Below, piece by piece: positions 20,345 to 29,486 of a DNA stretch of 64,000 nt. The notes beneath the pieces are model-generated. The model worked only from the letters and a program-made list of their open reading frames with translations, did not search any database and was not told the DNA's origin. The stretch is taken from the NCBI RefSeq assembly GCF_016908515.1, contig NZ_JAFBEA010000009.1, positions 62,001 to 126,000 on the forward strand, written 5' to 3'. The number at the start of each line of letters is the position of its first letter. The stretch's first letter is position 1. Source of the DNA: Virgibacillus halotolerans (lineage in GTDB: Bacteria > Bacillota > Bacilli > Bacillales > Amphibacillaceae). Position numbers and translations under genes: made by a program.

Positions 20345-20986
20345 ATGAAATTTTTTATTGATACAGCAAATATTGATGATATTCGTTCTGCTAATGAATT
20401 GGGGATATTAGCAGGTGTAACAACAAACCCGAGTTTGGTTGCCAAAGAAGGAGTATCATTTCACGAACGTCTAAGAGAAATAACGGCAGAGGTTTCCGGA
20501 TCTGTTAGTGCTGAGGTTATTGCAGAAGATGCAGCAGGTATGATCAAAGAAGGAAAAGAATTAGCTGAAATTGCTCCAAATATTACTGTGAAAGTTCCAA
20601 TGACATTGGAAGGGTTAAAAGCAGTAAAAGCACTGAGTGACGCTGATATCAAAACAAATGTCACATTGATTTTCAATGCGAACCAGGCACTTCTTGCAGC
20701 ACGTGCCGGCGCATCCTATGTCTCACCTTTCTTGGGGCGTCTAGATGATATCGGACAGGATGGGATGGATCTGATTGCAACTATTTCAGATATTTTCTCC
20801 ATTCATGGTATCGAGTCAGAAATTATTGCGGCATCCATCAGACATCCGCTGCATGTGACTGATGCTGCATTAAATGGCGCTCATATAGCAACCATTCCAT
20901 TTAAAATATTGGAACAGATTGTAAAGCATCCATTAACAGACCAAGGGATTGAAAAATTCCTTGCCGATTGGAATGCTGCAAATTAA
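20345..20986 (+). CDS. tal: Transaldolase (small TalC/YwjH type)
   Basis: A pentose phosphate pathway enzyme transferring a dihydroxyacetone unit. The 213 aa belong to the short transaldolase/fructose-6-phosphate aldolase group. [14 protein letters not shown] opens the barrel, TTNPSLV is conserved, and the Schiff-base lysine is K83 in [17 protein letters not shown] precedes ATG 20345. A longer in-frame start at 20279 would add 22 atypical residues before this site. It is just downstream of fbaA, as in B. subtilis. Distinguishing transaldolase from fructose-6-phosphate aldolase needs biochemistry; the genus context favours transaldolase. Confidence 0.9.
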   Translation: MKFFIDTANIDDIRSANELGILAGVTTNPSLVAKEGVSFHERLREITAEVSGSVSAEVIAEDAAGMIKEGKELAEIAPNITVKVPMTLEGLKAVKALSDADIKTNVTLIFNANQALLAARAGASYVSPFLGRLDDIGQDGMDLIATISDIFSIHGIESEIIAASIRHPLHVTDAALNGAHIATIPFKILEQIVKHPLTDQGIEKFLADWNAAN

Positions 20987-21031
20987 TTGCATGAATTTGG
21001 AAAAAAAGTACAAGCTAATATAAAAGGCTGA

Positions 21032-21054
21032 GGCTCCGGGATAAACCTGGAGCC
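21032..21054 (+). terminator. Stem-loop between tal and murAB
   Basis: GGCTCCGGG pairs with CCTGGAGCC (one G-T pair) around a 5-nt loop. No T-run follows, so it may be a processing or stabilising hairpin rather than a true terminator. Confidence 0.5.
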
Positions 21055-21132
21055 AATGCTCATCATTACAACTTGAGAAATGTGTGTTCAAATGAATGAT
21101 TTGAACAACTCCTATAAAGCGGGGGTATTTAA

Positions 21133-22419
21133 ATGCAAAAGATGTTAATTGAAGGTGGTCATTTACTGAACGGTAGCGTGCGGGTCAGCGGTGCAAAAAA
21201 TAGTGCGGTTGCACTGATACCAGCCTCCATACTTGCTGATTCAGAAGTAACAATCGAAGGTCTCCCTGAGATTTCCGATGTACACACACTAGGTGATCTA
21301 TTGGAGGAAATTGGCGGAACCGTTTCCTGGGATGGACAAACTGTAAATATTGACCCTGAAAATATGATAGCGATGCCATTACCCAATGGAAAAGTAAAGA
21401 AATTACGTGCATCCTATTATTTCATGGGTGCGATGCTAGGTAAGTTTAACAAAGCAGTTATCGGTCTTCCGGGCGGCTGTTATTTAGGGCCGCGTCCAAT
21501 CGATCAGCATATCAAAGGATTTGAAGCGCTTGGTGCAGAAGTAACCAATGAGCAAGGCGCGATTTATTTACGTGCCAAAGAGCTAAAGGGTGCCAGAATT
21601 TACTTGGACGTTGTCAGTGTTGGCGCAACAATTAATATCATGCTTGCAGCGGTAAAGGCAAAAGGAAAAACAGTGATCGAAAATGCGGCAAAGGAGCCTG
21701 AGATCATTGATGTAGCAACATTATTAACCAACATGGGTGCGAAGATTAAAGGGGTTGGTACAGATGTTATCCGGATTGAAGGGGTTCCCTCTTTACATGG
21801 ATGCAGACACACGATTATCCCCGACCGAATTGAAGCTGGTACCTATGTAATTGCTGCAGCGGCTCAGGGTGAGGAAGTAATTGTTGATAATGTAATATCT
21901 CAGCATCTCGAATCATTGCTGGCTAAGCTACGAGAAATGGGTGTGTCGATTGAGGAAAGTGATGAATCACTATTAATTAAACCGAACAACCCGTTGAAAA
22001 GTGTAGATATTAAAACCTTAGTCTACCCAGGATTTCCTACAGATCTTCAGCAACCATTTACGTCCTTACTAACCAAAGCGGTTAATACAGGTGTCATCAC
22101 AGACACGATTTATTCAGCCCGTTTAAAACATATTGATGAATTAAGGCGAATGAATGCTATAATAAAAGTTGAAGGTGGTTCAGCAATTGTATCTGGACCT
22201 GTTCAGCTTGAGGGTGCACGGGTGAAAGCCAGTGACTTACGGGCTGGTGCATCATTGATTGTCGCTGGCTTAATGGCAAACGGTGTTACAGAGATAACCG
22301 GTCTTGAGCATATTGACAGAGGTTATGAAAACATAGAAGAGAAATTGAATAACCTTGGTGCCAATATTTGGCGGGAGGAAATGACAGAACAAGAAATTGC
22401 ACAATTTCAAAACTCATAA
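21133..22419 (+). CDS. murAB: UDP-N-acetylglucosamine 1-carboxyvinyltransferase, MurAB/MurZ paralogue
   Basis: The first committed step of peptidoglycan synthesis, adding enolpyruvate from PEP to UDP-GlcNAc. The 428 aa have the active-site Cys116 in [14 protein letters not shown] (the fosfomycin target), [20 protein letters not shown] at the N-terminus, and [13 protein letters not shown] near the C-terminus. It is the second MurA of the window. The other, MurAA, is at 50503. Two paralogues are usual in Bacillota. GCGGGGG precedes ATG 21133. Confidence 0.94.
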   Translation: MQKMLIEGGHLLNGSVRVSGAKNSAVALIPASILADSEVTIEGLPEISDVHTLGDLLEEIGGTVSWDGQTVNIDPENMIAMPLPNGKVKKLRASYYFMGAMLGKFNKAVIGLPGGCYLGPRPIDQHIKGFEALGAEVTNEQGAIYLRAKELKGARIYLDVVSVGATINIMLAAVKAKGKTVIENAAKEPEIIDVATLLTNMGAKIKGVGTDVIRIEGVPSLHGCRHTIIPDRIEAGTYVIAAAAQGEEVIVDNVISQHLESLLAKLREMGVSIEESDESLLIKPNNPLKSVDIKTLVYPGFPTDLQQPFTSLLTKAVNTGVITDTIYSARLKHIDELRRMNAIIKVEGGSAIVSGPVQLEGARVKASDLRAGASLIVAGLMANGVTEITGLEHIDRGYENIEEKLNNLGANIWREEMTEQEIAQFQNS

Positions 22420-22492
22420 AGCTGGATATGCCTGTTCAGATAAATAAATTATACAGGATACATCAGTCATATAGCCTAGAAGTCCATGGATG

Positions 22493-22516
22493 GAGCAGGT
22501 AATCGAGACCCTGCTC
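22493..22516 (+). terminator. Stem-loop between murAB and glpX
   Basis: GAGCAGG and CCTGCTC form a 7-bp stem with a 10-nt loop, followed only by TCTACCTT. Weak terminator or processing hairpin. Confidence 0.45.
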
Positions 22517-22620
22517 TCTACCTTAATAAAACTTCCTTTTGGGATGAGGATATTTTATAGAAAAACGCACCAAAGACTAGCTTTAAAGCTAAAAACAGGT
22601 GCAAAAAGGGAGAGATATAC

Positions 22621-23589
22621 ATGGAAAGAAGTTTAACGATGGAAATAGTCCGTGTTACTGAAGCGGCAGCATTATCATCTGCACGTTGGATGGGAAGAGG
22701 AAAGAAAGAGGAAGCGGATGACGCAGCAACAACAGCGATGCGCAATGTGTTTGATACGATTCCAATGCAAGGCACCGTAGTCATTGGTGAAGGCGAAATG
22801 GATGAAGCCCCAATGCTGTATATTGGTGAAGAGCTTGGTACTGGTTCAGGTTCAAGTGTTGATGTCGCGGTTGATCCGCTGGAAGGCACAAATATTGTCG
22901 CACAAGGAACTTGGAACGCACTCGCAGTTATTGCGATTGCAGACCAAGGGACATTATTACATGCACCCGATATGTACATGCAAAAAATTGCAGTTGGCCC
23001 TGAAGCGGTAGGGAAAGTCGATATCAATGCTTCCACACTTGAAAATTTACAAAGTGTAGCAAAAGCCAAGAACAAACATGTAGAAGATGTAGTTGCCATT
23101 GTACTGGATCGTCCACGCCATACAAAATTAATTGCTGAAATCCGTGAAGCTGGAGCAAGAATTAAATTAATTCCGGATGGTGATGTGGCAGCGGCCATTA
23201 ATACGGCTTTTGATGATACCGGTGTAGATGTGCTACTTGGAATCGGTGGTGCACCTGAAGGCGTCCTGGCTGCCGCAGCATTAAAATGCCTTGGTGGTGA
23301 AATTCAGGGAAAACTTGTTCCATCCAATGATGAGGAAGCGGCACGCTGTAAAGAAATGGGCATTACTGACATAGAAAAGATCTTTTACATGAATGACTTT
23401 TGTAGTGGGGATGACGCTATCTTTGCAGCGAGTGGTGTAACAGATGGTGAATTACTAAAAGGCGTCCAGTTTAAAGGTTCTAAAGCAACAACACAAACGG
23501 TCGTGATGCGGGCAAAAAGCGGCACAGTTCGTTTCATTGATGGAGAACATAGCTTAATTAAAAAACCAAATCTTGTAATGGAATCTTAA
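22621..23589 (+). CDS. glpX: Class II fructose-1,6-bisphosphatase
   Basis: Gluconeogenic hydrolysis of fructose 1,6-bisphosphate. The 322 aa carry the GlpX metal and substrate motifs [15 protein letters not shown] (near 57-71) and [12 protein letters not shown] (near 81-92), and [20 protein letters not shown] near 203-222. The start is ATG 22621 with AAAGGGAGAG upstream. Locus murAB-glpX-rho is the same as in B. subtilis. Confidence 0.93.
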   Translation: MERSLTMEIVRVTEAAALSSARWMGRGKKEEADDAATTAMRNVFDTIPMQGTVVIGEGEMDEAPMLYIGEELGTGSGSSVDVAVDPLEGTNIVAQGTWNALAVIAIADQGTLLHAPDMYMQKIAVGPEAVGKVDINASTLENLQSVAKAKNKHVEDVVAIVLDRPRHTKLIAEIREAGARIKLIPDGDVAAAINTAFDDTGVDVLLGIGGAPEGVLAAAALKCLGGEIQGKLVPSNDEEAARCKEMGITDIEKIFYMNDFCSGDDAIFAASGVTDGELLKGVQFKGSKATTQTVVMRAKSGTVRFIDGEHSLIKKPNLVMES

Positions 23590-23927
23590 ATATGCAGGGG
23601 GGAAGTCATGTAAACTGGCTACCTTCCTTTTTCTATCAATTATGTAATAAAAAATAGAGTTGAAAAATAGGTCGGGAAAGCGTAATATGATATATGTTTA
23701 ATAAAACTATTAACTGGTTACGATAGTTTATAATTGCATGAATGCACATGCGAATTACTTTTATAACAATACGTGTCACAAAACGAACTTCTATTCTAGC
23801 TTCTCTCAAGCCTTCATTTCTTTACAACTGCTCTCCAAAAGAAGTGAAACACTCAACGAAATAATAAGTATGACACAGTCGATTTGACTGTTTAAATAGA
23901 TTTAAAATAAATAGGCGTGGTGATTTT
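23590..23927 (+). promoter_or_regulatory. Rho leader with pyrimidine-rich, G-poor stretch
   Basis: A 338-bp gap without a gene. A TATAAT occurs at 23729-23734 without a good -35. Downstream, about 23776-23838 is rich in C and T and nearly free of G (ACTTCTATTCTAGCTTCTCT and onward to CTGCTCTCC). Such unstructured C-rich RNA is the kind Rho loads on. B. subtilis rho is autogenously regulated by Rho-dependent termination, so a similar leader attenuation is inferred here. Confidence 0.45.
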
Positions 23928-25211
23928 ATGGCTGCATTAACAATCTCTCAATTAGAGAAGATTAATTTAAAAGAAATTTATGAGTTGGCACGGGAATACA
24001 AAGTGTCTTATTATGCAAAATTATCAAAAAGGGAACTTATATTTGCAATATTAAAAGCGCAAGCGGAAAAAGATGGATTTTTATTTATGGATGGTGTTTT
24101 GGAAATTATACCTTCTGAAGGTTTTGGTTTTCTAAGACCCATTAACTACTCAGCGAGCGCAGAGGATATTTATATTTCTGCCTCACAAATTCGTAGATTT
24201 GATCTACGTAACGGTGACAAAGTATCTGGAAAAGTCCGTCCACCAAAGGAAAACGAACGTTATTATGGACTGTTGCACGTTGATGCTGTTAACAGTGAAG
24301 ATCCTGATTCTTCTAAGGATCGCGTTCATTTTCCGGGATTAACTGCTTTATATCCGGATCGTTTTATGCGATTGGAGAATGAAGAAAACAATAAATTATC
24401 TACCCGAATTATTGATTTAATGACACCTGTAGGATTTGGGCAACGTGGTCTAATTGTTGCACCACCAAAAGCGGGTAAAACGGTACTAATCAAAGAAATT
24501 GCGAATAGTATTTCAAAAAACCATCCAGAAGCTAAGTTGATTATCTTATTAGTCGACGAGCGACCGGAAGAAGTGACGGATATCGAACGATCTGTACATA
24601 GTGATGTTGATGTCGTCAGTTCCACATTTGACGAAATACCAGAGAATCATATCAAGGTAACAGAGCTTGTATTGGAAAGAGCCATGCGCTTGGTCGAACA
24701 TAAGCGTGATGTGATTGTACTGATGGATAGTATTACACGTTTAGCGCGTGCATATAACTTAGTGATTCCGCCAAGCGGTCGAACACTATCAGGTGGTATT
24801 GACCCTGCAGCCTTCCATCGTCCAAAGCGATTCTTTGGTGCAGCGAGAAACATTGAAGAAGGCGGTAGTTTTACGATTTTGGCAACTGCTCTGGTTGATA
24901 CTGGTTCACGGATGGACGACGTTATTTACGAAGAATTTAAAGGAACAGGAAACATGGAATTACATCTTGACCGTAATCTGGCAGAACGTCGTATTTTCCC
25001 TGCCATCGATATTTTACGTTCCGGAACTCGGAAGGAAGAATTACTTGTGGATAAAGCACATCTTGATAAAATATGGGCAATCCGCAAAACGATGCAGGAT
25101 TCACCAAACTTCCTTGAACGCTTCTTAAAACGGTTAAAGGCTTCTAAAAATAATGAAGAATTCTTCCAATTGATGGATGAGGAAATGAAACGTAAAGGTA
25201 TAAAGCGATAA
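23928..25211 (+). CDS. rho: Transcription termination factor Rho
   Basis: A hexameric RNA helicase that ends transcription and restrains antisense and horizontally acquired transcription. The 427 aa comprise an N-terminal Rho-N/SAP-like helical segment (LSKRELIFAILK), the cold-shock RNA-binding domain (GVLEIIPSEGFGFLRP, then YISASQIRRFDLR) and the RecA-type ATPase (Walker A GLIVAPPKAGKTVL, VIVLMDSITRLARAYN, and the Q/R-loop region RTLSGGIDPAA). No large insertion is seen. ATG 23928 follows GGCGTGGTG. Confidence 0.97.
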   Translation: MAALTISQLEKINLKEIYELAREYKVSYYAKLSKRELIFAILKAQAEKDGFLFMDGVLEIIPSEGFGFLRPINYSASAEDIYISASQIRRFDLRNGDKVSGKVRPPKENERYYGLLHVDAVNSEDPDSSKDRVHFPGLTALYPDRFMRLENEENNKLSTRIIDLMTPVGFGQRGLIVAPPKAGKTVLIKEIANSISKNHPEAKLIILLVDERPEEVTDIERSVHSDVDVVSSTFDEIPENHIKVTELVLERAMRLVEHKRDVIVLMDSITRLARAYNLVIPPSGRTLSGGIDPAAFHRPKRFFGAARNIEEGGSFTILATALVDTGSRMDDVIYEEFKGTGNMELHLDRNLAERRIFPAIDILRSGTRKEELLVDKAHLDKIWAIRKTMQDSPNFLERFLKRLKASKNNEEFFQLMDEEMKRKGIKR

Positions 25212-25246
25212 AGATAGCTGATAAAGGAATATTTTTAACGCAGCTG

Positions 25247-25275
25247 TTGCATTCAAAACGGGAGACTGTTATAAT
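25247..25275 (+). promoter_or_regulatory. Extended -10 promoter of rpmE
   Basis: TTGCAT (25247-25252), a 17-bp spacer and TATAAT (25270-25275) preceded by TGT, an extended -10. The leader to the start codon is about 87 nt. It contains small repeats such as GGTTAATACC and could be an L31 autoregulatory leader, which I cannot confirm. Confidence 0.75.
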
Positions 25276-25369
25276 TTCCTTATGTGAGTTTTAATAAGGT
25301 TAATACCTATGACGGCTCTTACGATAACTCTGTTTCCAAAGGACTCAGGGCAAAAAGGAGTGGAAAGAC

Positions 25370-25615
25370 ATGAAAAAGGATATTCATCCAGCGTATAGAA
25401 AAGTAGTTTTTCTTGATACGAGCTCAGATTTTAAATTCTTGAGTGGTTCAACACAAAACGCAGAAGAAACAATTGAATGGGAAGATGGTAACACATACCC
25501 ATTAATCCGAGTGGAAATCAGCTCAGATTCACACCCTTTCTATACAGGAAAACAAAAAGCTGACAAAGTTGGCGGACGTGTAGATCGCTTCAAGAAAAAA
25601 TATAATATGAAGTAA
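25370..25615 (+). CDS. rpmE2: Ribosomal protein L31, type B (zinc-independent)
   Basis: A large-subunit protein bridging to the 30S head. The 81 aa contain no cysteine at all and have the longer type B form ([20 protein letters not shown] at the start, [20 protein letters not shown] at the end). B. subtilis carries the zinc-binding, four-cysteine L31 at this rho-tdk locus and the type B form elsewhere under Zur control. Here the type B form holds the housekeeping position with a strong constitutive-looking promoter and no Zur box that I can see. AAAGGAG precedes ATG 25370. Confidence 0.92.
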   Translation: MKKDIHPAYRKVVFLDTSSDFKFLSGSTQNAEETIEWEDGNTYPLIRVEISSDSHPFYTGKQKADKVGGRVDRFKKKYNMK

Positions 25616-25815
25616 AAGGCTGAGGCAATTGTTCAGAAGCGGACGCAGTAAGGGACCGAAGAGCGGATGATTTTGTCGTTCAAAGTGTCAATTGCTTATG
25701 ACGGCAGCTTCTAGGAGCCTAAGCTAGATTGAAATAATTGGCGCAGCGGACTTGTTAAGCGACGGATGGCTTAAGTAAGCTACCATCGGCGCAAGGTACA
25801 GCGCTTTTCGTAACA
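25616..25815. other. Structured intergenic region of unknown nature between rpmE and tdk
   Basis: About 200 bp with several inverted pairs: GCAATTG (25625-25631) with CAATTGC (25689-25695), AGAAGC (25635-25640) with GCTTCT (25707-25712), a small TAGGAGCCTA hairpin, and TTAAGC with GCTTAA plus GATGG with CCATC near 25755-25788. It is richer in G and C than the neighbouring gaps and has no plausible reading frame. It could be a small RNA, an mRNA 3' structure or a decayed repeat element. Confidence 0.4.
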
Positions 25816-25820
25816 AACAG

Positions 25821-25854
25821 ACAGGCAAAGTAGAAATATTTTGCCTGTTTTTTT
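25821..25854 (+). terminator. Terminator upstream of tdk
   Basis: ACAGGCAAA (25821-25829) pairs with TTTGCCTGT (25840-25848), followed by TTTTTT. A good intrinsic terminator ending the rpmE transcript or the structured region after it. Confidence 0.85.
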
Positions 25855-25942
25855 ACGGTTAAAAGTGATAAAGATGAGTTAATATAATCGGAATTAGTGG
25901 TAAACTAATCTATACATAGTGGCATGAAAGGGGCACCTATCA

Positions 25943-26563
25943 ATGTATGTAATGAAGCACAGTGGATGGTTAGAAGTCATTTGCGGTAGCATGTTTTCAG
26001 GGAAATCAGAGGAATTAATCCGCCGGGTGCGTCGAGCAACCTATGGTAATTTATCTGTACGGGTCTTCAAACCGGCAATCGACAATAGATATGATAATAA
26101 ATCTGTCGTATCCCATGATGGTTCTTCAACCATCGCAAGGCCTGTAACATGCTCCGATGATATATTAGAGCATATCGATGGTCACCTGGACTTAATCGGC
26201 ATTGACGAAGTGCAGTTTTTCGATGAGAAAATTGTGGACGTCGTTGATGAATTGGCCAATCAAGGAATACGCGTGATCGTAGCGGGTCTCGATAACGATT
26301 TCCGCGGTGAACCATTCGGCCCCATGCCAAAGTTGATGGCACTAGGTGAGTCAGTAACTAAATTAAACGCTATATGTCCCATTTGCGGATCACCAGCCAG
26401 CCGTACGCAGCGCTTAATCGATGGCAAACCGGCATCCTATAACGACCCAACCATTCTGGTCGGCGCATCCGAATCTTATGAACCAAGATGTCGCCACCAT
26501 CACGAAGTACCAGGAAAACCAGCAAACGATGTGGTTAAAAATTTAGTTAAACTATCCCAATAA
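25943..26563 (+). CDS. tdk: Thymidine kinase
   Basis: Salvage phosphorylation of thymidine by ATP. The 206 aa of the type II family have the P-loop [14 protein letters not shown] (about 16-29), the DEVQFF motif near residue 91-96, a zinc ribbon (CPICG, then the [13 protein letters not shown] end) and the [19 protein letters not shown] segment. ATG 25943 follows AAAGGGGC. A second ATG at 25952 is possible. Same locus as in B. subtilis. Confidence 0.94.
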   Translation: MYVMKHSGWLEVICGSMFSGKSEELIRRVRRATYGNLSVRVFKPAIDNRYDNKSVVSHDGSSTIARPVTCSDDILEHIDGHLDLIGIDEVQFFDEKIVDVVDELANQGIRVIVAGLDNDFRGEPFGPMPKLMALGESVTKLNAICPICGSPASRTQRLIDGKPASYNDPTILVGASESYEPRCRHHHEVPGKPANDVVKNLVKLSQ

Positions 26564-26600
26564 AAATTAGCGCAGGCATTTGCCTGCGCTAATTTTTATT
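26562..26600. terminator. Strong terminator after tdk
   Basis: AAAAATTAGCGCAGGCA and TGCCTGCGCTAATTTTT form a 17-bp stem with a 2-nt nominal loop, flanked by A- and T-runs. Confidence 0.9.
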
Positions 26601-26651
26601 TGCAGATGTTAAACCTTGCCTGATTGGTTACTGCTTAATGCCGCGAACGAT

Positions 26652-26778
26652 GAACTTTATCCCGCGTGCGGCTGAACCTTAGGACATGATCGCAGGGCTT
26701 AATGTGGTAATCGCCGAACTTTTAGACGTGAGCGCCGGACGTGATGCGCTAATCGCCGAACGACCATGTCATGAATCC
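26652..26778. repeat. Degenerate 21-bp repeat array upstream of the NERD gene
   Basis: GAAC words occur at 26652, 26674, 26716 and 26758, with a degenerate GGAC at 26737, spaced by 22, 42, 21 and 21 bp, so a 21-bp phase is kept. Unit ends such as GTGAGCGCC and GCTAATCGCC alternate exactly as in the larger array downstream of the NERD gene. Sequence decay is greater here. The remaining part of the 26564-26877 gap is plain AT-rich leader. Confidence 0.7.
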
Positions 26779-26877
26779 TAATTCGAAAGTAATAATATAC
26801 AAAGAAGGATTTTCTATCCGTTCTGTAGAATGAGTTCAAGAGTGAAAAATAAAATATGAAGGTAGTGATAGAGGATC

Positions 26878-27867
26878 ATGATTGTTAAGAAGCGTGGGAA
26901 GACTCTAGAAATGATGCGACTTGATGCGCTTTTGCGAAGATTACCTGAGTCTCATTATAAGAAAGGAACTGTACAGAATGATTATAAAAAGAAAATTAGT
27001 GAGTTGAGAGGGGAAAGGGAAGTAGATTATCCATTGGGGTTTTTAGATGATAAGGATTATTTGATTTTACACAATGTGCGTTTAGCAGATGTAAATGGCT
27101 ATTTTCAAATAGATACATTAATTTTAACGGAAAAATATATACTGATTTTAGAAGTTAAAAATTGGTATGGCACTATCCTATTTGGAGAAAACGGACAAGT
27201 AACGCGAGTTGGGGATGATCAGAAAGAAGAGGGGTTTGCCAATCCAATTCCCCAGGTTAAGACACAATTGCATCGTCTGCAAAAATGGATTCGTTCAAGG
27301 GGAATGCCAGCAATTCCAATTAAATTCTTCGTAGTAATTAGTTATCCTTCTACCATAATCAAATCAACATCTCCAAATAATATAATCCCAAATGAAGTTA
27401 TCCACAACAGCCAATTATTTTTTCAAATAGAAGAATTAAGCAGCAAACTTCCTCCTTCGGGGCTGAGAATGAATCAACTTATAAACCTTTCCGAACAAAT
27501 AACAAGATGCCATGTGCCTCCAACAGAAAATATTCTGGGAAAATATAATTTATCAATGGATGATCTGATAAAGGGGGTTGTATGTCCAAGTTGTATGGGG
27601 ATACCGATGATAAGGGCAAAAAGAAAATGGTTTTGCAATAAATGTAATCATTCATCAGTAAATGCACACTTGATTGCATTGAATGATTACAAATTATTAA
27701 TTGGGGACATCATAACAAATCGGGATAGTAGAAGTTTCCTGCTTATAGAATCGTCGCATGTTGCAAAACGGCTATTAAAAGGAGCGAACTTTAAAGCGAT
27801 TGGTAGTACAAGTAAGCGCAGGTATGAATTAACACTGAATTTGAATAATCAAAGCACCTCACTATAA
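26878..27867 (+). CDS. NERD-domain protein with C-terminal zinc ribbon
   Basis: A 329-aa protein. The nuclease-related NERD domain covers about 43-165, with GEREVDY, then FQIDTLILTEKYILILEVKN containing the D and ExK residues typical of the restriction-endonuclease-like fold. A zinc ribbon near 238-257 has CPSC followed by CNKC. No membrane segment. The function of NERD proteins in Bacillaceae is not established; DNA or RNA processing is inferred from the fold. AGAGGATC precedes ATG 26878. The gene is AT-rich compared with its flanks, has no counterpart between tdk and prfA in the B. subtilis order as I know it, and is bracketed by two 21-bp repeat arrays, suggesting an inserted unit. It carries a chance TTATCCACA. 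Confidence 0.8.
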   Translation: MIVKKRGKTLEMMRLDALLRRLPESHYKKGTVQNDYKKKISELRGEREVDYPLGFLDDKDYLILHNVRLADVNGYFQIDTLILTEKYILILEVKNWYGTILFGENGQVTRVGDDQKEEGFANPIPQVKTQLHRLQKWIRSRGMPAIPIKFFVVISYPSTIIKSTSPNNIIPNEVIHNSQLFFQIEELSSKLPPSGLRMNQLINLSEQITRCHVPPTENILGKYNLSMDDLIKGVVCPSCMGIPMIRAKRKWFCNKCNHSSVNAHLIALNDYKLLIGDIITNRDSRSFLLIESSHVAKRLLKGANFKAIGSTSKRRYELTLNLNNQSTSL

Positions 27868-27893
27868 GCATTGACCTCTCCACTGCGAGCACT

Positions 27894-28330
27894 GAACGCC
27901 ACCCGCTGCGAACGCCGAACCACACGCCGTGAGCGCTGAACGAATCACGATAACCGCTGAACCTTCTGGCATGAGCGCCGAACGATTAGCGTATCGCTGA
28001 ACGTCCGACCGTGAACGCTGAACAAATCGCAGTAATCGCCGAACCATTCGCCACGAGCGCTGAACGAATCGCGACAACCGCTGAACCTTCTGGCATGAGC
28101 GCCGAACGAATAGTGTATCGCTGAACCACACGCCGTGAGCGCTGAACAAATCACGATAACCGCTGAACCTTATGTCGTGAGCGCCGAACGATTAGTGTAT
28201 CGCCGAACGTCCGACCGCGAACGCTGAACAAATCGCAGTAATCGCCGAACCACACGCCACGAGCGCTGAACGAATCGCAATAACCGCTGAACCTCCAACC
28301 ACGAACGCCGAACCAAGGACAGTAATCCTA
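27894..28330. repeat. 21-bp tandem repeat array (about 20 units) with higher-order pattern
   Basis: GAAC begins units at 27894, 27917, 27938, 27959, 27980, 27999, 28020, 28041, 28062, 28083, 28104, 28123, 28144, 28165, 28186, 28205, 28226, 28247, 28268, 28289 and 28310: 21 bp apart, with three 19-bp units and one 23-bp unit. Two unit classes alternate (ending GTGAGCGCT or ATAACCGCT), making a dimer of about 42 bp. A six-unit cycle, including a 19-bp unit each time, occurs twice. Some dimers can form a stem of GYGA with TCRC over a 12-nt loop (27929-27948, 28217-28236). Because 21 is a multiple of three, long open frames occur on the minus strand; I regard them as non-coding. Confidence 0.9.
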
Positions 28331-28359
28331 AACCCCCATCCACCACATCAAAAATAACT

Positions 28360-28389
28360 TTGACCTTCACCACAAATGTATATTATAAT
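28360..28389 (+). promoter_or_regulatory. Sigma-A promoter of prfA
   Basis: TTGACC (28360-28365), an 18-bp spacer and TATAAT (28384-28389). It starts about 30 bp after the last repeat unit, so the array lies immediately upstream of this promoter. Confidence 0.75.
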
Positions 28390-28415
28390 GTTACTTAGTA
28401 GAAAGAGGTGCCGTG

Positions 28416-29486
28416 ATGATAGATCGATTACAATCATTGGAGAATCGTTATAATAAATTAAATGAAATGCTTAGCGACCCCGAAATTATTAATGATACAA
28501 ATAAACTACGTGAATACTCAAAAGAACAATCTGGCCTGGAAGATGTTGTGCAGGCTTATCGTGAATATAAAGATGTTTCATCCCAGCTGAAAGATGCGAA
28601 GGAAATGCTGGCGGATAATTTAGATGATGAAATGTATGCAATGGTGAAGGCTGAAATTGAGGAACTAACAGGAAGTCAAACAGATTTGGAAGAGAAGATG
28701 AAAGTGCTTCTTCTGCCAAAAGATCCTAACGATGATAAAAACGTATTTGTGGAAATTCGTGCTGCAGCGGGTGGCGATGAAGCGGCTTTGTTTGCCGGCG
28801 ATCTTTATCGGATGTATTCGAAATACGCGGAGAACCAGGGATGGAAAACGGAAGTGATGGAAGCCCATACGACAGGTGTTGGCGGATATAAAGAAATCAT
28901 TTTCATGATTAACGGAAAAGGCGCGTATTCGAAATTGAAGTATGAAAATGGCGCACACCGTGTTCAGCGTGTTCCTGAAACAGAATCCGGCGGCAGAATT
29001 CATACATCCACTGCAACGGTAGCTGTTTTGCCAGAAGCGGAAGATGTGGAAGTCGATATTAATGAAAAAGATATTCATATGGATACGTATCGGTCAAGCG
29101 GAGCTGGCGGTCAGCATGTAAATACAACCGACTCTGCAGTAAGATTAACGCATGAACCAACAGGTGTGGTAGTTTCTATACAGGATGAAAAATCTCAAAT
29201 TAAGAACAGAGAAAAGGCTATGAAGGTATTACGTGCTCGAATTTATGACAAGTATCAACAAGAATCACAATCTGAGATTGACGAAAACAGAAAGTCTGCA
29301 GTCGGCACTGGAGATCGTTCCGAACGAATCAGAACATATAATTTCCCTCAAAGCAGAGTAACTGATCATCGAATTGGTTTGACATTACAAAAGCTCGATC
29401 AGGTATTAGAAGGAAAATTAGATGAATTCATTGACGCATTGGTAATTGGGGAACAAGCGGAGAAAATGGAGCATATAGGTGAATAA
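28416..29486 (+). CDS. prfA: Peptide chain release factor 1
   Basis: Reads UAA and UAG stop codons and triggers peptide release. The 356 aa have the GGQ motif at 231-233 ([18 protein letters not shown]) and the PxT-type codon-recognition region upstream ([20 protein letters not shown]). The start ATG 28416 is 5 nt from AGAGGTG; a GTG at 28413 is too close. It overlaps prmC, which methylates the GGQ glutamine. Confidence 0.96.
   Translation: MIDRLQSLENRYNKLNEMLSDPEIINDTNKLREYSKEQSGLEDVVQAYREYKDVSSQLKDAKEMLADNLDDEMYAMVKAEIEELTGSQTDLEEKMKVLLLPKDPNDDKNVFVEIRAAAGGDEAALFAGDLYRMYSKYAENQGWKTEVMEAHTTGVGGYKEIIFMINGKGAYSKLKYENGAHRVQRVPETESGGRIHTSTATVAVLPEAEDVEVDINEKDIHMDTYRSSGAGGQHVNTTDSAVRLTHEPTGVVVSIQDEKSQIKNREKAMKVLRARIYDKYQQESQSEIDENRKSAVGTGDRSERIRTYNFPQSRVTDHRIGLTLQKLDQVLEGKLDEFIDALVIGEQAEKMEHIGE

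Noticed and set aside
22518-23198. Long minus-strand frame (226 codons) opposite glpX
   Set aside because: It is antisense to a clearly conserved gene, low in complexity (Ser/Ala/Thr-rich) and without a ribosome-binding site.
27894-28330. CRISPR-like array
   Set aside because: Units are contiguous 21-mers that vary gradually; there are no unique spacers of constant length between identical repeats and no cas genes.
27862-28373. Open frames of 67-95 codons on the minus strand with arginine/serine-rich heptad-like protein repeats
   Set aside because: They arise because the 21-bp repeat is a multiple of three. Several overlapping frames are open at once, the 19-bp units shift the frame, and no ribosome-binding site precedes them.
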